A stretch of DNA of 64,000 bases from Pseudomonas putida (lineage in GTDB: Bacteria > Pseudomonadota > Gammaproteobacteria > Pseudomonadales > Pseudomonadaceae): assembly GCF_001941965.1 (NCBI RefSeq), contig NZ_MKZO01000047.1:62001-126000 (forward strand), read 5' to 3'. The notes under the pieces are model-generated. The model was not told the origin of the DNA. It saw only the letters and a list, made by a program, of their open reading frames with translations, and searched no databases. The position numbers and the translations under genes are program-made. Positions 1-7,660 of the stretch are shown piece after piece; the first letter of the stretch is position 1, and each line of letters opens with the position of its first letter.

Positions 1-1
1 C

Positions 2-913
2 TATTTCAAGCCGTTCGAGCAGAGCGGGGCGGGCAAGGTGGTGGCCGGCGACTATAACGGCGAACTGTCCAAGGTTAAGGCGATGGTCAGCGTCGGGCAG
101 GTTTCCTGGGATGTCGTCGAGGTGGAAAGCCCGGAACTGCTGCGCGGCTGCGAGGAAGGCCTGTTCGAGAAGATCGACCCGGCCCTGCTCGGCAACGGCG
201 AGCAGTACATCGCCAATACCGTCAGTGAATGCGGGGTGGCCAGCTATGTCTGGTCCATGGTCATGGCCTACAACCCCGCGAAGCTGGCGACGCCGCCGGC
301 GTCCTGGGCGGATTTCTGGGACACCGTCAAGTACCCCGGCAAGCGCGGCCTGCGCAAAGGCGCCAAGTACACCCTCGAAGCGGCCTTGCTGGCCGACGGC
401 GTCAGCCGCGCCGACCTCTATAAAGTGCTCGCTACCCCGGCGGGCGTGACCCGCGCCTTCGCCAAGCTCGACCAGATCAAGTCCTCGATCCAGTGGTGGG
501 AGGCCGGCGCCCAGCCGCCGCAATGGCTGGCGGCCAATGACGTGGTGATGTCCGCCGCCTACAACGGGCGGATCGCCGTGGCGCAGAAGGAGGGCACCCC
601 TCTGGGCATCGTCTGGAATGGCGGCCTCTACGACCCCGACCACTGGGCCATCGTCAAGGGCTCGCCGAACAAGGCATTGGCCGAGAAATTCATCGTCTTC
701 GCCAGTCAGGCGCAGAACCAGAAAGTGTTCTCGTCGAACATTCCCTATGGTCCGGTCAACAAGCAGACCCTGAGCGCCTTGCCGGCGGATATCCAGGCGC
801 AGTTGCCGACGGCGCCGGCCAACCTGGAACAGGGGCTGCTGGTGGATTCGGGCTTCTGGGTGGATCACGGCGAGGAGCTGGAGGAGCGCTTCAACGCCTG
901 GGCGGCGCGCTAG
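2..913 (+). CDS. ABC transporter periplasmic substrate-binding protein (polyamine type), 5' partial
   Basis: The reading frame is open from base 2 to the TAG at 911-913, so the N-terminus and signal peptide lie outside the window. The roughly 303 visible residues look like the C-terminal two thirds of a PotD/SBP_bac_8-type solute-binding protein: an ASWADFWD segment, then PGKRGLRKGAKYTLE, then NIPYGPVNKQTL near the end. This family delivers spermidine/putrescine or related small organic ligands to an inner-membrane ABC importer. The ligand cannot be told from this fragment. The permease and ATPase genes are presumably upstream, since the next gene downstream is an unrelated dehydrogenase. Confidence 0.85.
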   Translation, partial: YFKPFEQSGAGKVVAGDYNGELSKVKAMVSVGQVSWDVVEVESPELLRGCEEGLFEKIDPALLGNGEQYIANTVSECGVASYVWSMVMAYNPAKLATPPASWADFWDTVKYPGKRGLRKGAKYTLEAALLADGVSRADLYKVLATPAGVTRAFAKLDQIKSSIQWWEAGAQPPQWLAANDVVMSAAYNGRIAVAQKEGTPLGIVWNGGLYDPDHWAIVKGSPNKALAEKFIVFASQAQNQKVFSSNIPYGPVNKQTLSALPADIQAQLPTAPANLEQGLLVDSGFWVDHGEELEERFNAWAAR

Positions 914-1033
914 CCTCGACCTGGCCGGCCGGTGCGGGTTTACCCGGACCGCCGGCAAGTCCGGCTTCCCGAGACATTTCCATCGTGGTTCGGCTATCGT
1001 CACCCCTCTCGATCCCTCGCCTGGACCCTCCCG

Positions 1034-1987
1034 ATGCACATAGTCATTCCCGACGATTACCAGCATGTGATTCGCACGCTCGACTGCTTCGCGCGACTGG
1101 CCGGCCACGAGGTCACCGTGCTTCACCACGTCCAGCCCGCATCCCTCGACGAACTCGCCGCGCGCTTCATCGATGCCGACGCCCTGGTGCTGACCCGCGA
1201 ACGCACCCGCATCGACGCCGCCTTGCTCGAGCGCTTGCCAAAACTCAGGCTGATCAGCCAGACCGGCAAGGTCTCCGGGCATATCGATCTGGACGCCTGC
1301 ACGGCCCGGGGCATCGTCGTTACCGAGGGGCGTGGCTCGCCGGTGGCACCGGCAGAACTGGCCTGGTCGCTGATCCTGAATGCTCGCCGGCAACTGGTTC
1401 CGGCGATCGACGCGTTCAGGCAGGGGCGCTGGCAGGTCAACCTGGGCCAGGCCGTGGCGGGCCAGACCCTGGGTATCTGGGGCTACGGCAAGATCGGCCA
1501 GCGTCTGGCGCGTTATGCCCGGGCGTTCGACATGCCGGTGCTGGTGTGGGGCAGCGAAACCAGCCGGGCGGCGGCTGAAGCCGAGGGTCATCGGGCTGCG
1601 CTGTCGCGGGAGGCGTTCTTTGCCGAGGCGGATATCGTCACGCTCAACCTGCGCCTGTCCGACAGCACCTGTCATGGGGTGACCTTCGAAGACCTCAGCC
1701 GGATGAAAACCGACGCCTTGCTGGTGAATGTCAGCCGCGCCGAACTGATCGCGCCGGGAGCCTTGCTACGGGCGCTGGATGCCGGGCGGCCGGGGTTTGC
1801 GGCGGTGGATGTGTATGAGCAGGAGCCATTGCTCGATCCGCAGCATCCGTTGCTCACGCATCCACGGGTGCTGGCGACACCGCACCTTGGCTACGTCGAG
1901 AAGAACGGGTACGAGTTGTATTTCGGTGATGCGTTCGACAATGTCGTGGCATTTTTCGAAGGCGTGCCGAAGAACGTCGCCAATTGA
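1034..1987 (+). CDS. D-2-hydroxyacid dehydrogenase family protein
   Basis: 317 residues. The frame is open from 932, but homology to the family begins at MHIVIPDDYQ, so ATG 1034 is chosen. The catalytic-domain segment LRLISQTGKVSGHIDLDAC is followed by a Rossmann NAD-binding motif (GIWGYGKIGQRLARYA, about residues 152-167) and a C-terminal ATPHLGYV that supplies the usual catalytic histidine. Members reduce 2-keto acids to D-2-hydroxyacids with NAD(P)H (phosphoglycerate, glyoxylate/hydroxypyruvate and similar substrates). The substrate here is unknown. The gene lies 120 bases after the binding-protein gene and could be co-transcribed with it. Confidence 0.85.
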   Translation: MHIVIPDDYQHVIRTLDCFARLAGHEVTVLHHVQPASLDELAARFIDADALVLTRERTRIDAALLERLPKLRLISQTGKVSGHIDLDACTARGIVVTEGRGSPVAPAELAWSLILNARRQLVPAIDAFRQGRWQVNLGQAVAGQTLGIWGYGKIGQRLARYARAFDMPVLVWGSETSRAAAEAEGHRAALSREAFFAEADIVTLNLRLSDSTCHGVTFEDLSRMKTDALLVNVSRAELIAPGALLRALDAGRPGFAAVDVYEQEPLLDPQHPLLTHPRVLATPHLGYVEKNGYELYFGDAFDNVVAFFEGVPKNVAN

Positions 1988-1994
1988 AACTCGG

Positions 1995-2228
1995 CTATTG
2001 AACGATGATCGCCTGTTTCAAATCGATCGACGGTACCGGTACCTGGCTGCGGCTGACTTCCAGCCATGCACGCATCTTCGGTGAATCGAAGATCTGGCCT
2101 TCGTTCATCATCAGCAGCACCAGCGACTGGGACATCCGGTAACACCCGCATTGTGGGCAGCGGCGCTCTTCCCACCCCGGGGAACACTCGACGGATTCGG
2201 CACGACCCGCGCAGATCAGACAACTCAT
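1995..2228 (-). CDS. small cysteine-rich (zinc-ribbon-like) protein
   Basis: 77 residues starting MSCLICAGRAES. ATG at 2228 is preceded by an AGGGGG ribosome-binding site. Two cysteine pairs (CLIC at residues 3-6 and CPQCGC at 24-29) make a probable zinc ribbon, followed by an amphipathic tail. It resembles short Pseudomonas proteins of unknown function; I do not recognise a named family. It is convergent with the dehydrogenase gene, whose stop lies 7 bases away. Longer frames on this strand are shadows. Confidence 0.65.
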   Translation of the reverse strand: MSCLICAGRAESVECSPGWEERRCPQCGCYRMSQSLVLLMMNEGQIFDSPKMRAWLEVSRSQVPVPSIDLKQAIIVQ

Positions 2229-2444
2229 AGGAACCCCCTGTGTTTTTGTTGGGTGGGGAAAACGAGTAATTAACGGCTTGAGTATATGTTTCAAGTTCTT
2301 GCATGAGAATTTCATGCCAGATTCATAATGCTCAGGCCGGCAACTTTCAATAACGTTCATTTTTGTTTGCGATGCAGTTGTGACTGGTTGCAACTGCGCA
2401 GTGCCGTATGATGACGGGCCATCCGTTTCGACAAGGAATTCGTC

Positions 2445-3218
2445 ATGCATCCCACCAAGGCCTGTGCCGTGGTCCTGTCCGCCGACCCGACCCCGCGCAT
2501 TCTCCTGTTTCGCCACCCGGTGGCCGGGGTGCAGTTGGTCAAGGGCGGTATCGAGCCGGGTGAAACCCCGGGTGCGGCGGCCTTGCGCGAGCTGGCCGAG
2601 GAGTCGGGCATTACGGCCGCGACCCTCGAGGCCGACCTGGGGCTGTGGGCATCCGGTCACCGCGAGCAGGTCTGGTCCTTCCACCTGTGTCGTGTCTCCG
2701 GCCCTCTCGCCGAACAATGGTCGCACCAGACCCTGGACGACCATGGGCATTGTTTCGATTTCTTCTGGGCGCCTCTCGATCAGTTGCCGCTCGCGGACTG
2801 TGATCCGCTCTTCCAGCGCGCCCTGGAATTCGTTGGCAAGGCCCTGAAAGCCCGGCCTGCCATTCGTCTGGAGCGCGCCATCCCGATCCTGCGCATGTTC
2901 GATGAAACCAAGGCCCGGGAGTTCTATCTGGACTTCCTCGGTTTCGAGGTCGAATTCGAACACCGTTTCGAAGCGGACCTGCCGCTGTACCTGGGTATCC
3001 GTCGCAACGGCCTGCAACTGCACCTGTCCGAACACCATGGCGATGCCAGCCCGGGCACGACGCTGTTCGTACCGGTGCAGGGCATCGAGTCGTTACGGGA
3101 TGAGTTGCGTAACAAACGCTATGGCTATGCCCGTCCGGATATCGTCGAACAGGGCTGGGGCAAGGTGCTGGAAGTGCATGATCCGTTCGGCAATCGAATC
3201 AGATTCTGCGAGGGGTGA
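2445..3218 (+). CDS. NUDIX hydrolase fused to a glyoxalase/VOC domain
   Basis: 257 residues in one uninterrupted frame. Residues 1-135 are a NUDIX hydrolase with a textbook Nudix box (G34-x5-E40-x7-R48-E49-L50-x-E52-E53-x-G55-I56), which hydrolyses nucleoside-diphosphate-linked substrates with Mg2+. Residues 141-257 are a vicinal-oxygen-chelate domain of the bleomycin-resistance/glyoxalase superfamily type: AIPILRMFDETKAREFYLDF at the start, and VHDPFGNRIRF at the end carrying the canonical metal-site region. The second half has no start codon with an evident ribosome-binding site at the junction. Substrates are unknown. The fusion could couple hydrolysis of a damaged nucleotide to binding or processing of a small molecule; that is inference. 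Confidence 0.8.
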   Translation: MHPTKACAVVLSADPTPRILLFRHPVAGVQLVKGGIEPGETPGAAALRELAEESGITAATLEADLGLWASGHREQVWSFHLCRVSGPLAEQWSHQTLDDHGHCFDFFWAPLDQLPLADCDPLFQRALEFVGKALKARPAIRLERAIPILRMFDETKAREFYLDFLGFEVEFEHRFEADLPLYLGIRRNGLQLHLSEHHGDASPGTTLFVPVQGIESLRDELRNKRYGYARPDIVEQGWGKVLEVHDPFGNRIRFCEG

Positions 3219-3250
3219 ACCATGGGTCTGCTGGCGGCCGGGTTGTTGGC

Positions 3251-4114
3251 TCAGCAAGCCCCTCTACGTCGCCGCTTGATCCGGTACATATCCCCGTCGG
3301 CATGGCTCAGCAGGGTATCGGCATCCTCGCCATTGGCCGGATAGCAGGCCACGCCGATACTGCAGGTCGGCATGGCCAGCCCGTCGAAGTCCGCGTCCAG
3401 CGGCTCGGCCATGACCGCGAGGATCTGTGCGACTTTCTCCGAGACGGCATTATCCGACGGGATGTCGGTCAGCAGCACGATGAACTCGTCGCCACCCATC
3501 CGCGCCACCGTATCGGTTTCGCGCACGCAGCCTTGCAGGCGCTGGGCGATCACGCAGAGCACGCGGTCGCCCATGGTGTGGCCGTGGTCGTCGTTGATGC
3601 CCTTGAAGTCGTTGATATCGAGGAACAGCAGGGCGAAGGTGGTCTTGTGCCGGTGGGCGATATGCAGGGCGGCCTCCAGGCGGTCGCTGAACAGGGAGCG
3701 GTTGGTCAGCTTGGTCAGCGGGTCGTGATGGGCGAGAAAGCGCAACTCCTCCTCGGCCTTGGCCAGGGCCGTGACATTGCGCGCCACGCCGATGCGCGCG
3801 CCGACTTCCTCGGACCAGAAGGCCGCCCAAAGGATGTACACCACGCCACCATCCTTGCGCAGGTAGCGGTTACGGAAGTCGAAATGCGGCTGACCGTTCA
3901 TCACCCGGACGATGGAGGCGCGGGTCGAGGGCAGGTCTTCGGGGTGCATGTAGCGGGTGATCGGCGTGCCGACCAGCTCGTCGGCACGGTAGCCCAGCAG
4001 GGCGTGGCAGGCATCGCTGACGAAAACGATCTGATCGTCCCGGTCGACCACGAACACCGTATCCAGCATCAGGTGGATAAGCTTGGGGTACAGCGCTTGC
4101 AGGTCAACGGGCAT
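3251..4114 (-). CDS. PAS-domain diguanylate cyclase
   Basis: 287 residues, no membrane segment. An N-terminal PAS domain (about residues 8-120, FVVDRDDQIVFVSDACHALLGY) is followed by a GGDEF domain. The active site is intact (GGDEF at 207-211), and an RxxD inhibitory site (R198-D201) sits exactly five residues before it, so the protein should make cyclic di-GMP from GTP with product inhibition. There is no EAL domain. It converges on the NUDIX-VOC gene, 32 bases away. Cyclic di-GMP usually drives the switch from motile to sessile life; the PAS ligand is not evident. Confidence 0.92.
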   Translation of the reverse strand: MPVDLQALYPKLIHLMLDTVFVVDRDDQIVFVSDACHALLGYRADELVGTPITRYMHPEDLPSTRASIVRVMNGQPHFDFRNRYLRKDGGVVYILWAAFWSEEVGARIGVARNVTALAKAEEELRFLAHHDPLTKLTNRSLFSDRLEAALHIAHRHKTTFALLFLDINDFKGINDDHGHTMGDRVLCVIAQRLQGCVRETDTVARMGGDEFIVLLTDIPSDNAVSEKVAQILAVMAEPLDADFDGLAMPTCSIGVACYPANGEDADTLLSHADGDMYRIKRRRRGAC

Positions 4115-4352
4115 AAGTCAGGTAGTCCGGTTCGTGACGCTAGGGCATGGCCTGGCCGAATAAGGCCCGGGCGAGCGATCTGGCAGACTTCCTGTCGCTT
4201 GGCGCCGTTCTGGAACGGTGGTGTGGCGCCAAATACAGCGTACATAAGCAGAAAAACGATGGCAGAAAAAGGGGATAAAAAGTGCGGGCTTGGGGATCAG
4301 GGAAAATATAGCTGGCGGTTTGATATCTTGGCGGACGGCGTTGATCGACATT

Positions 4353-5048
4353 CTACGAAATCAGCGCGCCAATCCATTTGATCTGCTGTGCCAGTTCCTG
4401 GGTCTTCTCTTCCGGCACCGCCCGCTTCGCCCCGCTCAATCCCGCCAGGGTCTTTTCCTTCAGGCGCAACAACCGCCGCCATTTCGCCAGGAACGCTTCG
4501 CTCCGCTCACGCATCAGCAAGGGCCCGAAATACAGCTCCTCGGCGCTATACAGCACCGGCCCGTCGGGCTCGGCGACGATGATTTCGTAATCGAAGCGGT
4601 TTTCCCGCAGCACCTCCTCCGCGACGATCCGGTACCCGTGCGCCATCAGCCACAGGCGCAACGGCTGCCCGCCGCCATTGGGCTGCAGCACCAGGCGCTC
4701 ATGGCCCTGGAGCCGTGCCTGGTCCGCTTCGAGGATGTCGCGAATGGTCTCGCCGCCCATTCCGCACAGGGTGATCACGTCGATCCGGTCCTGGGTTTCG
4801 ATCGCCTGCAGGCCACTGGCCAGGCGCACGCTGATCGACGCCTCCAGCCCGTTCTCGCGGACACTGCGTTGCGCCGCCTGGAAGGGCGTCAGCGCGACTT
4901 CCCCGGCCACCGCGGCCTCCAGCAGGCCACGACGCATCAGCGCTACCGGCAGGTAACCATGGTCCGAGCCGATATCGGCCAGCCGTGCGCCGGCCGGCAC
5001 ATGGGCGGCGACGCGTTCGAGGCGTCGGGAGAGTGTCTGGTGGTTCAA
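4353..5048 (-). CDS. trmK: tRNA (adenine(22)-N1)-methyltransferase family (TrmK)
   Basis: 231 residues if started at TTG 5048 (LNHQTLSRRLERVAAHV), which matches the usual family start and length. The frame stays open to 5177 without family-like sequence, so an upstream ATG is possible but less likely. The SAM-binding motif ADIGSDHGYLPVAL (about residues 22-35) and the CGMGG motif identify the TrmK/COG2384 family, which methylates N1 of A22 in tRNA. TrmK is best studied in Gram-positive bacteria. A basic C-terminal helical tail (LAKWRRLLRLKEKTLAGL) is typical. Confidence 0.8.
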   Translation of the reverse strand: MNHQTLSRRLERVAAHVPAGARLADIGSDHGYLPVALMRRGLLEAAVAGEVALTPFQAAQRSVRENGLEASISVRLASGLQAIETQDRIDVITLCGMGGETIRDILEADQARLQGHERLVLQPNGGGQPLRLWLMAHGYRIVAEEVLRENRFDYEIIVAEPDGPVLYSAEELYFGPLLMRERSEAFLAKWRRLLRLKEKTLAGLSGAKRAVPEEKTQELAQQIKWIGALIS

Positions 5049-5198
5049 GCGGGGAGCCCTTGTTCGGCGGCGGGGAGAGCGGATCGGCTGGCGATTCTGG
5101 AGGGCATTGCCGGTAATTTCAAATCCTCCTGACGATCCCCCGCGTACCGGCCAGGCCGAGGCCGGTATCGAGGTCAATGCCGCCTGGCGTCAGCCCGT

Positions 5199-5744
5199 TC
5201 AGGGCTGGCGCCAGATCAGCTCGCCGACGTCATACCCCTGCTTGCGGGCAATCCCGAGCAGTTCGCTGCGGGTGGAACTGCTGATGTCCTTGTCCCGCGA
5301 CAGCAGCCACAGGTACTCGCGGTTCGGATGGCCGACCAGGGCTACCTTGTAGTCGGCATCGTGATACAGCACCCAGTACTCGCCCTTGGTCATCTCCGGC
5401 GCTAGGCGGCTGAACCAGTTGTCGAAGCGCACCCAGAGCTTGTCGGTCCGGCCCGGGACCTGGGCCTCGGCGATGCCCTTGGCTTCATTCCATTCCCCGT
5501 CCTTTTCCTTGCAGCGGTTGGTCACATCGATCTTGCCGTCCTCGCGCAGCCCGTAGTGCGCCTCGGACTGCACGCAGTTGCGCTGGAAGAACATCGGCAA
5601 GCGTGCCTGTTCGTACCAGGTGCCCTGGTAGCGCTTGAGGTCCACCTGCATGGTGGTCGGTGGCGGGGTGCCGTGGTCGGTGCTGGAACAGCCGGCCAAA
5701 GCCAGCATCACGCAGGACAGCAGCAAGGGTGTGCGCATAGCCAT
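5199..5744 (-). CDS. blc: outer-membrane lipoprotein Blc (lipocalin)
   Basis: 181 residues. ATG 5744 has a GGAGG site five bases upstream; a second ATG follows two codons later. A lipoprotein signal peptide ends in the lipobox LALAGC. The lipocalin GxW motif is present (YQGTWYEQARLP), with the C-terminal REYLWLLSR strand. Bacterial lipocalins bind lysophospholipids and fatty acids at the outer membrane and are linked to envelope stress. The gene is divergent from the chalcone-isomerase-like gene, and the region between them carries three TGTACA boxes, suggesting shared light-dependent control with the lipid-modification genes downstream. Confidence 0.92.
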   Translation of the reverse strand: MAMRTPLLLSCVMLALAGCSSTDHGTPPPTTMQVDLKRYQGTWYEQARLPMFFQRNCVQSEAHYGLREDGKIDVTNRCKEKDGEWNEAKGIAEAQVPGRTDKLWVRFDNWFSRLAPEMTKGEYWVLYHDADYKVALVGHPNREYLWLLSRDKDISSSTRSELLGIARKQGYDVGELIWRQP

Positions 5745-5807
5745 TTCGACCTCCAGGGGCTTGGGTAACCGGCTCTTGAAGATTGGAGGCGTCGCGTCCG
5801 GAAAAGT

Positions 5808-5855
5808 TGTACAAACTTTCCCGGCGAAAACTGTACAAACAGATATACCTGTACA
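5808..5855. promoter_or_regulatory. LitR/PplR-type operator: three TGTACA boxes, two spaced by exactly 12 bases
   Basis: TGTACA occurs at 5808-5813, 5832-5837 and 5850-5855. The last two are separated by exactly 12 bases. This fits the consensus direct repeat T(G/A)TACA-N12-TGTA(C/T)A that I recall as reported for the B12-dependent photoreceptor PplR1 (class II LitR) of P. putida. The N12 contains a -10-like TATA segment and ends 28 bases before the ATG at 5884, a position where binding would block transcription. Boxes are visible directly; the factor is inferred. Confidence 0.75.
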
Positions 5856-5883
5856 GGATGTCCCCCCACGAGGAGTCAGGCCC

Positions 5884-6435
5884 ATGGCAACTGCGGGCGA
5901 ACGTCGCTGGCTGGTCCGGATCGCATTCTGCCTGCTGGCCCTGTCGACCCCGGCCCTGGCCGACTGGCAGGCCGCGCTGCCGGGCGCTCGCGCCGTGGGC
6001 AGTGGCGATTTCACCTGGTTCGGCCTGCGCCTGTACAGCGCGCGGACCTGGAGCCCGGCCACACCGCTGAACTGGGCGCAACCCTTCGCCCTGGAACTGA
6101 CCTACCACCGGCGCCTTTCCCGGGACACCCTGGTCGAGGCGAGCGTGGACGAGATGCGCCGGCTGCAGGGCGACAAACTGTCTGAGGCGGTGCTTGAACG
6201 CTGGACTGCGCAAATGCGCGAAGCCTTCGTCGATGTGCTGCCGGGCATGCGCATCACCGGGGTCTACCTGCCCGGGGAGGGTTGTCGTTTCTACGTCGGT
6301 GACCAGTTGCGCCATCAGGTCGCGGATGTCGCGTTCGCCCGGGCCTTTTTCGCCATCTGGCTGGACCCGCGGGCCCGTGATCCACAGCTGCGCCAGCGCC
6401 TGGTCGGGCTGGCCGCGGAGAATCGAGGAGAGTGA
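5884..6435 (+). CDS. chalcone-isomerase-like periplasmic protein
   Basis: 183 residues from ATG 5884. A signal peptide (WLVRIAFCLLALSTPALA) is followed by a domain resembling the bacterial chalcone isomerase-like family: FTWFGLRLYSARTW near the start and LPGEGCRFYVGDQLRHQVAD toward the end. Plant relatives of this fold include isomerases and fatty-acid-binding proteins, so a lipid-binding role fits the neighbourhood; that is inference. It overlaps the DUF3833 gene's alternative GTG start and forms a two-gene operon with it behind the TGTACA boxes. Catalytic residues of true chalcone isomerases are not assured. Confidence 0.8.
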   Translation: MATAGERRWLVRIAFCLLALSTPALADWQAALPGARAVGSGDFTWFGLRLYSARTWSPATPLNWAQPFALELTYHRRLSRDTLVEASVDEMRRLQGDKLSEAVLERWTAQMREAFVDVLPGMRITGVYLPGEGCRFYVGDQLRHQVADVAFARAFFAIWLDPRARDPQLRQRLVGLAAENRGE

Positions 6436-6437
6436 CG

Positions 6438-6974
6438 ATGCGCGCCTTGTTGACTGCGCTGGTCTGTGTGCTGCTGACGGCTTGCGGCAATGTCGAGGTC
6501 GAGGACTATGCCCAGGAGCAACCGAAGTTCGACCTTGTCGCCTTCTTCGACCGGCCCGTGGAGGCCTGGGGCATGTTCCAGAAGCGTTCGGGGGAGGTGG
6601 TCAAGCGTTTTCACGTTCAGGTCACCAGTCGCCGTGACGGTGACAAGCTGATCCTCGATGAGCGCTTCGTCTACAGCGATGGCACCCGCCAGCAGCGGAC
6701 CTGGATCCTGGTGCCGGACGGCCCCGGCCGCTGGCGCGGTACCGCCGGCGACGTGATTGGCGAGGCGCTCGGCGAGGTCGCGGGCAATGCCTTGCATTGG
6801 CGCTATCGCCTGGACCTGCCGGTGGATGGCCGGCACTGGACCATGGATATGGATGACTGGATGTACCTGATGGACGACGACACCCTGATCAATCGCACGC
6901 GGATGAGCAAGCTGGGTGTGGAGGTCGGGCAGATCACCCTGTTCTTCCGGCGCTTGCCGCAGGGTACGCCATGA
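6438..6974 (+). CDS. DUF3833 lipoprotein
   Basis: 178 residues. ATG 6438 is chosen because AGGAG lies seven bases upstream; a GTG at 6432 overlaps the preceding stop codon. The signal peptide ends in the lipobox LLTACG, followed by a beta-rich domain (FDRPVEAWGMFQKRSGEVVKRF) typical of DUF3833. The family recurs beside chalcone-isomerase-like, DUF2878, DUF1365 and Cfa-like genes in gamma-proteobacteria, but its biochemical role is not known to me. It is the last gene of the short operon, which meets the opposing operon at a REP pair. Confidence 0.85.
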   Translation: MRALLTALVCVLLTACGNVEVEDYAQEQPKFDLVAFFDRPVEAWGMFQKRSGEVVKRFHVQVTSRRDGDKLILDERFVYSDGTRQQRTWILVPDGPGRWRGTAGDVIGEALGEVAGNALHWRYRLDLPVDGRHWTMDMDDWMYLMDDDTLINRTRMSKLGVEVGQITLFFRRLPQGTP

Positions 6975-7009
6975 GTCAGGAGTGTTGGAGGTTCATGGTG
7001 TAGCTGTCG

Positions 7010-7152
7010 GCCTCATCGCTGGCAAGCCAGCTCCCACAGGTTCACCGCAGCCTTCAGGAATGGTGGTGTGCCAGTGCCGATATGGGTCAGGGATCACCTC
7101 GGACCTTGAGCCTGGCACAGAACCTGTGGGAGCTGGCTTGCCAGCGATAGCG
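7010..7152. repeat. REP/BIME pair (GTGGGAGCTGGCTTGCCAGCGA family)
   Basis: Two inverted REP units: 7010-7040 in the GCTGGCAAGCCAGCTCCCACAG orientation and 7123-7148 in the reverse orientation, separated by about 80 bases. They lie between the convergent DUF3833 and DUF2878 genes, where the paired hairpins could end transcripts from both sides. Confidence 0.9.
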
Positions 7153-7167
7153 GTAGTGGCCTCACCA

Positions 7168-7659
7168 TCAATGGGCACGGGGCTGCGCCCAACGAAGGCA
7201 AATCGGAAACCACAGCGCCCAAAGCGGCGCCAGCACCAGTACCGTCCCCAAGTTCCCCAACGGCAACCCGACTCCCGCCAGCCGAGCCCCCGCCAGATAA
7301 GCCAAAGGCCCGCCGATCATTCCACCCACCACCCCCAGCCAGATCGGCGTGCGCATCCAGCCCAGGCTATGCCGCAACCCGCTGGCCAGCACCAGCCAGA
7401 GCAGCGCCAGCCAGATTGGCAGCGGCGCAAAGTCGAATACTCCGAAAACGCAGAGCAGCGAGTCGAGCACGCAGCCCGCCAGCCCGACCCCAAGCACCAC
7501 CCGCACCTCCGCCCGCCAATCCGGGCAAAACCGCAGATGCACGACCAACCCAACCCCGACCGCCCATAACAGCCACGAATGCCGGGCGCCGAGCACACAA
7601 CCCCACCACCCGGCCTGCAGCCACAGGGCGTTGCCGACCAGCCACGCCCGCCGCGACAT
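7168..7659 (-). CDS. DUF2878 inner-membrane protein
   Basis: 163 residues from ATG 7659. About five hydrophobic helices (LVGNALWLQAGWWGCVLG, LVVHLRF, VVLGVGLAGCVLDSLL, PIWLALLWLVLASGL and the C-terminal LVLAPLWALWF) identify the DUF2878 membrane family. Its start lies one base after the stop of the Cfa-like gene, so it is the last gene of that six-gene operon. DUF2878 is found repeatedly with Cfa-like, DUF1365 and FAD oxidoreductase genes, implying a role in membrane lipid modification, but no function is established to my knowledge. Confidence 0.85.
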   Translation of the reverse strand: MSRRAWLVGNALWLQAGWWGCVLGARHSWLLWAVGVGLVVHLRFCPDWRAEVRVVLGVGLAGCVLDSLLCVFGVFDFAPLPIWLALLWLVLASGLRHSLGWMRTPIWLGVVGGMIGGPLAYLAGARLAGVGLPLGNLGTVLVLAPLWALWFPICLRWAQPRAH

Positions 7660-7660
7660 C

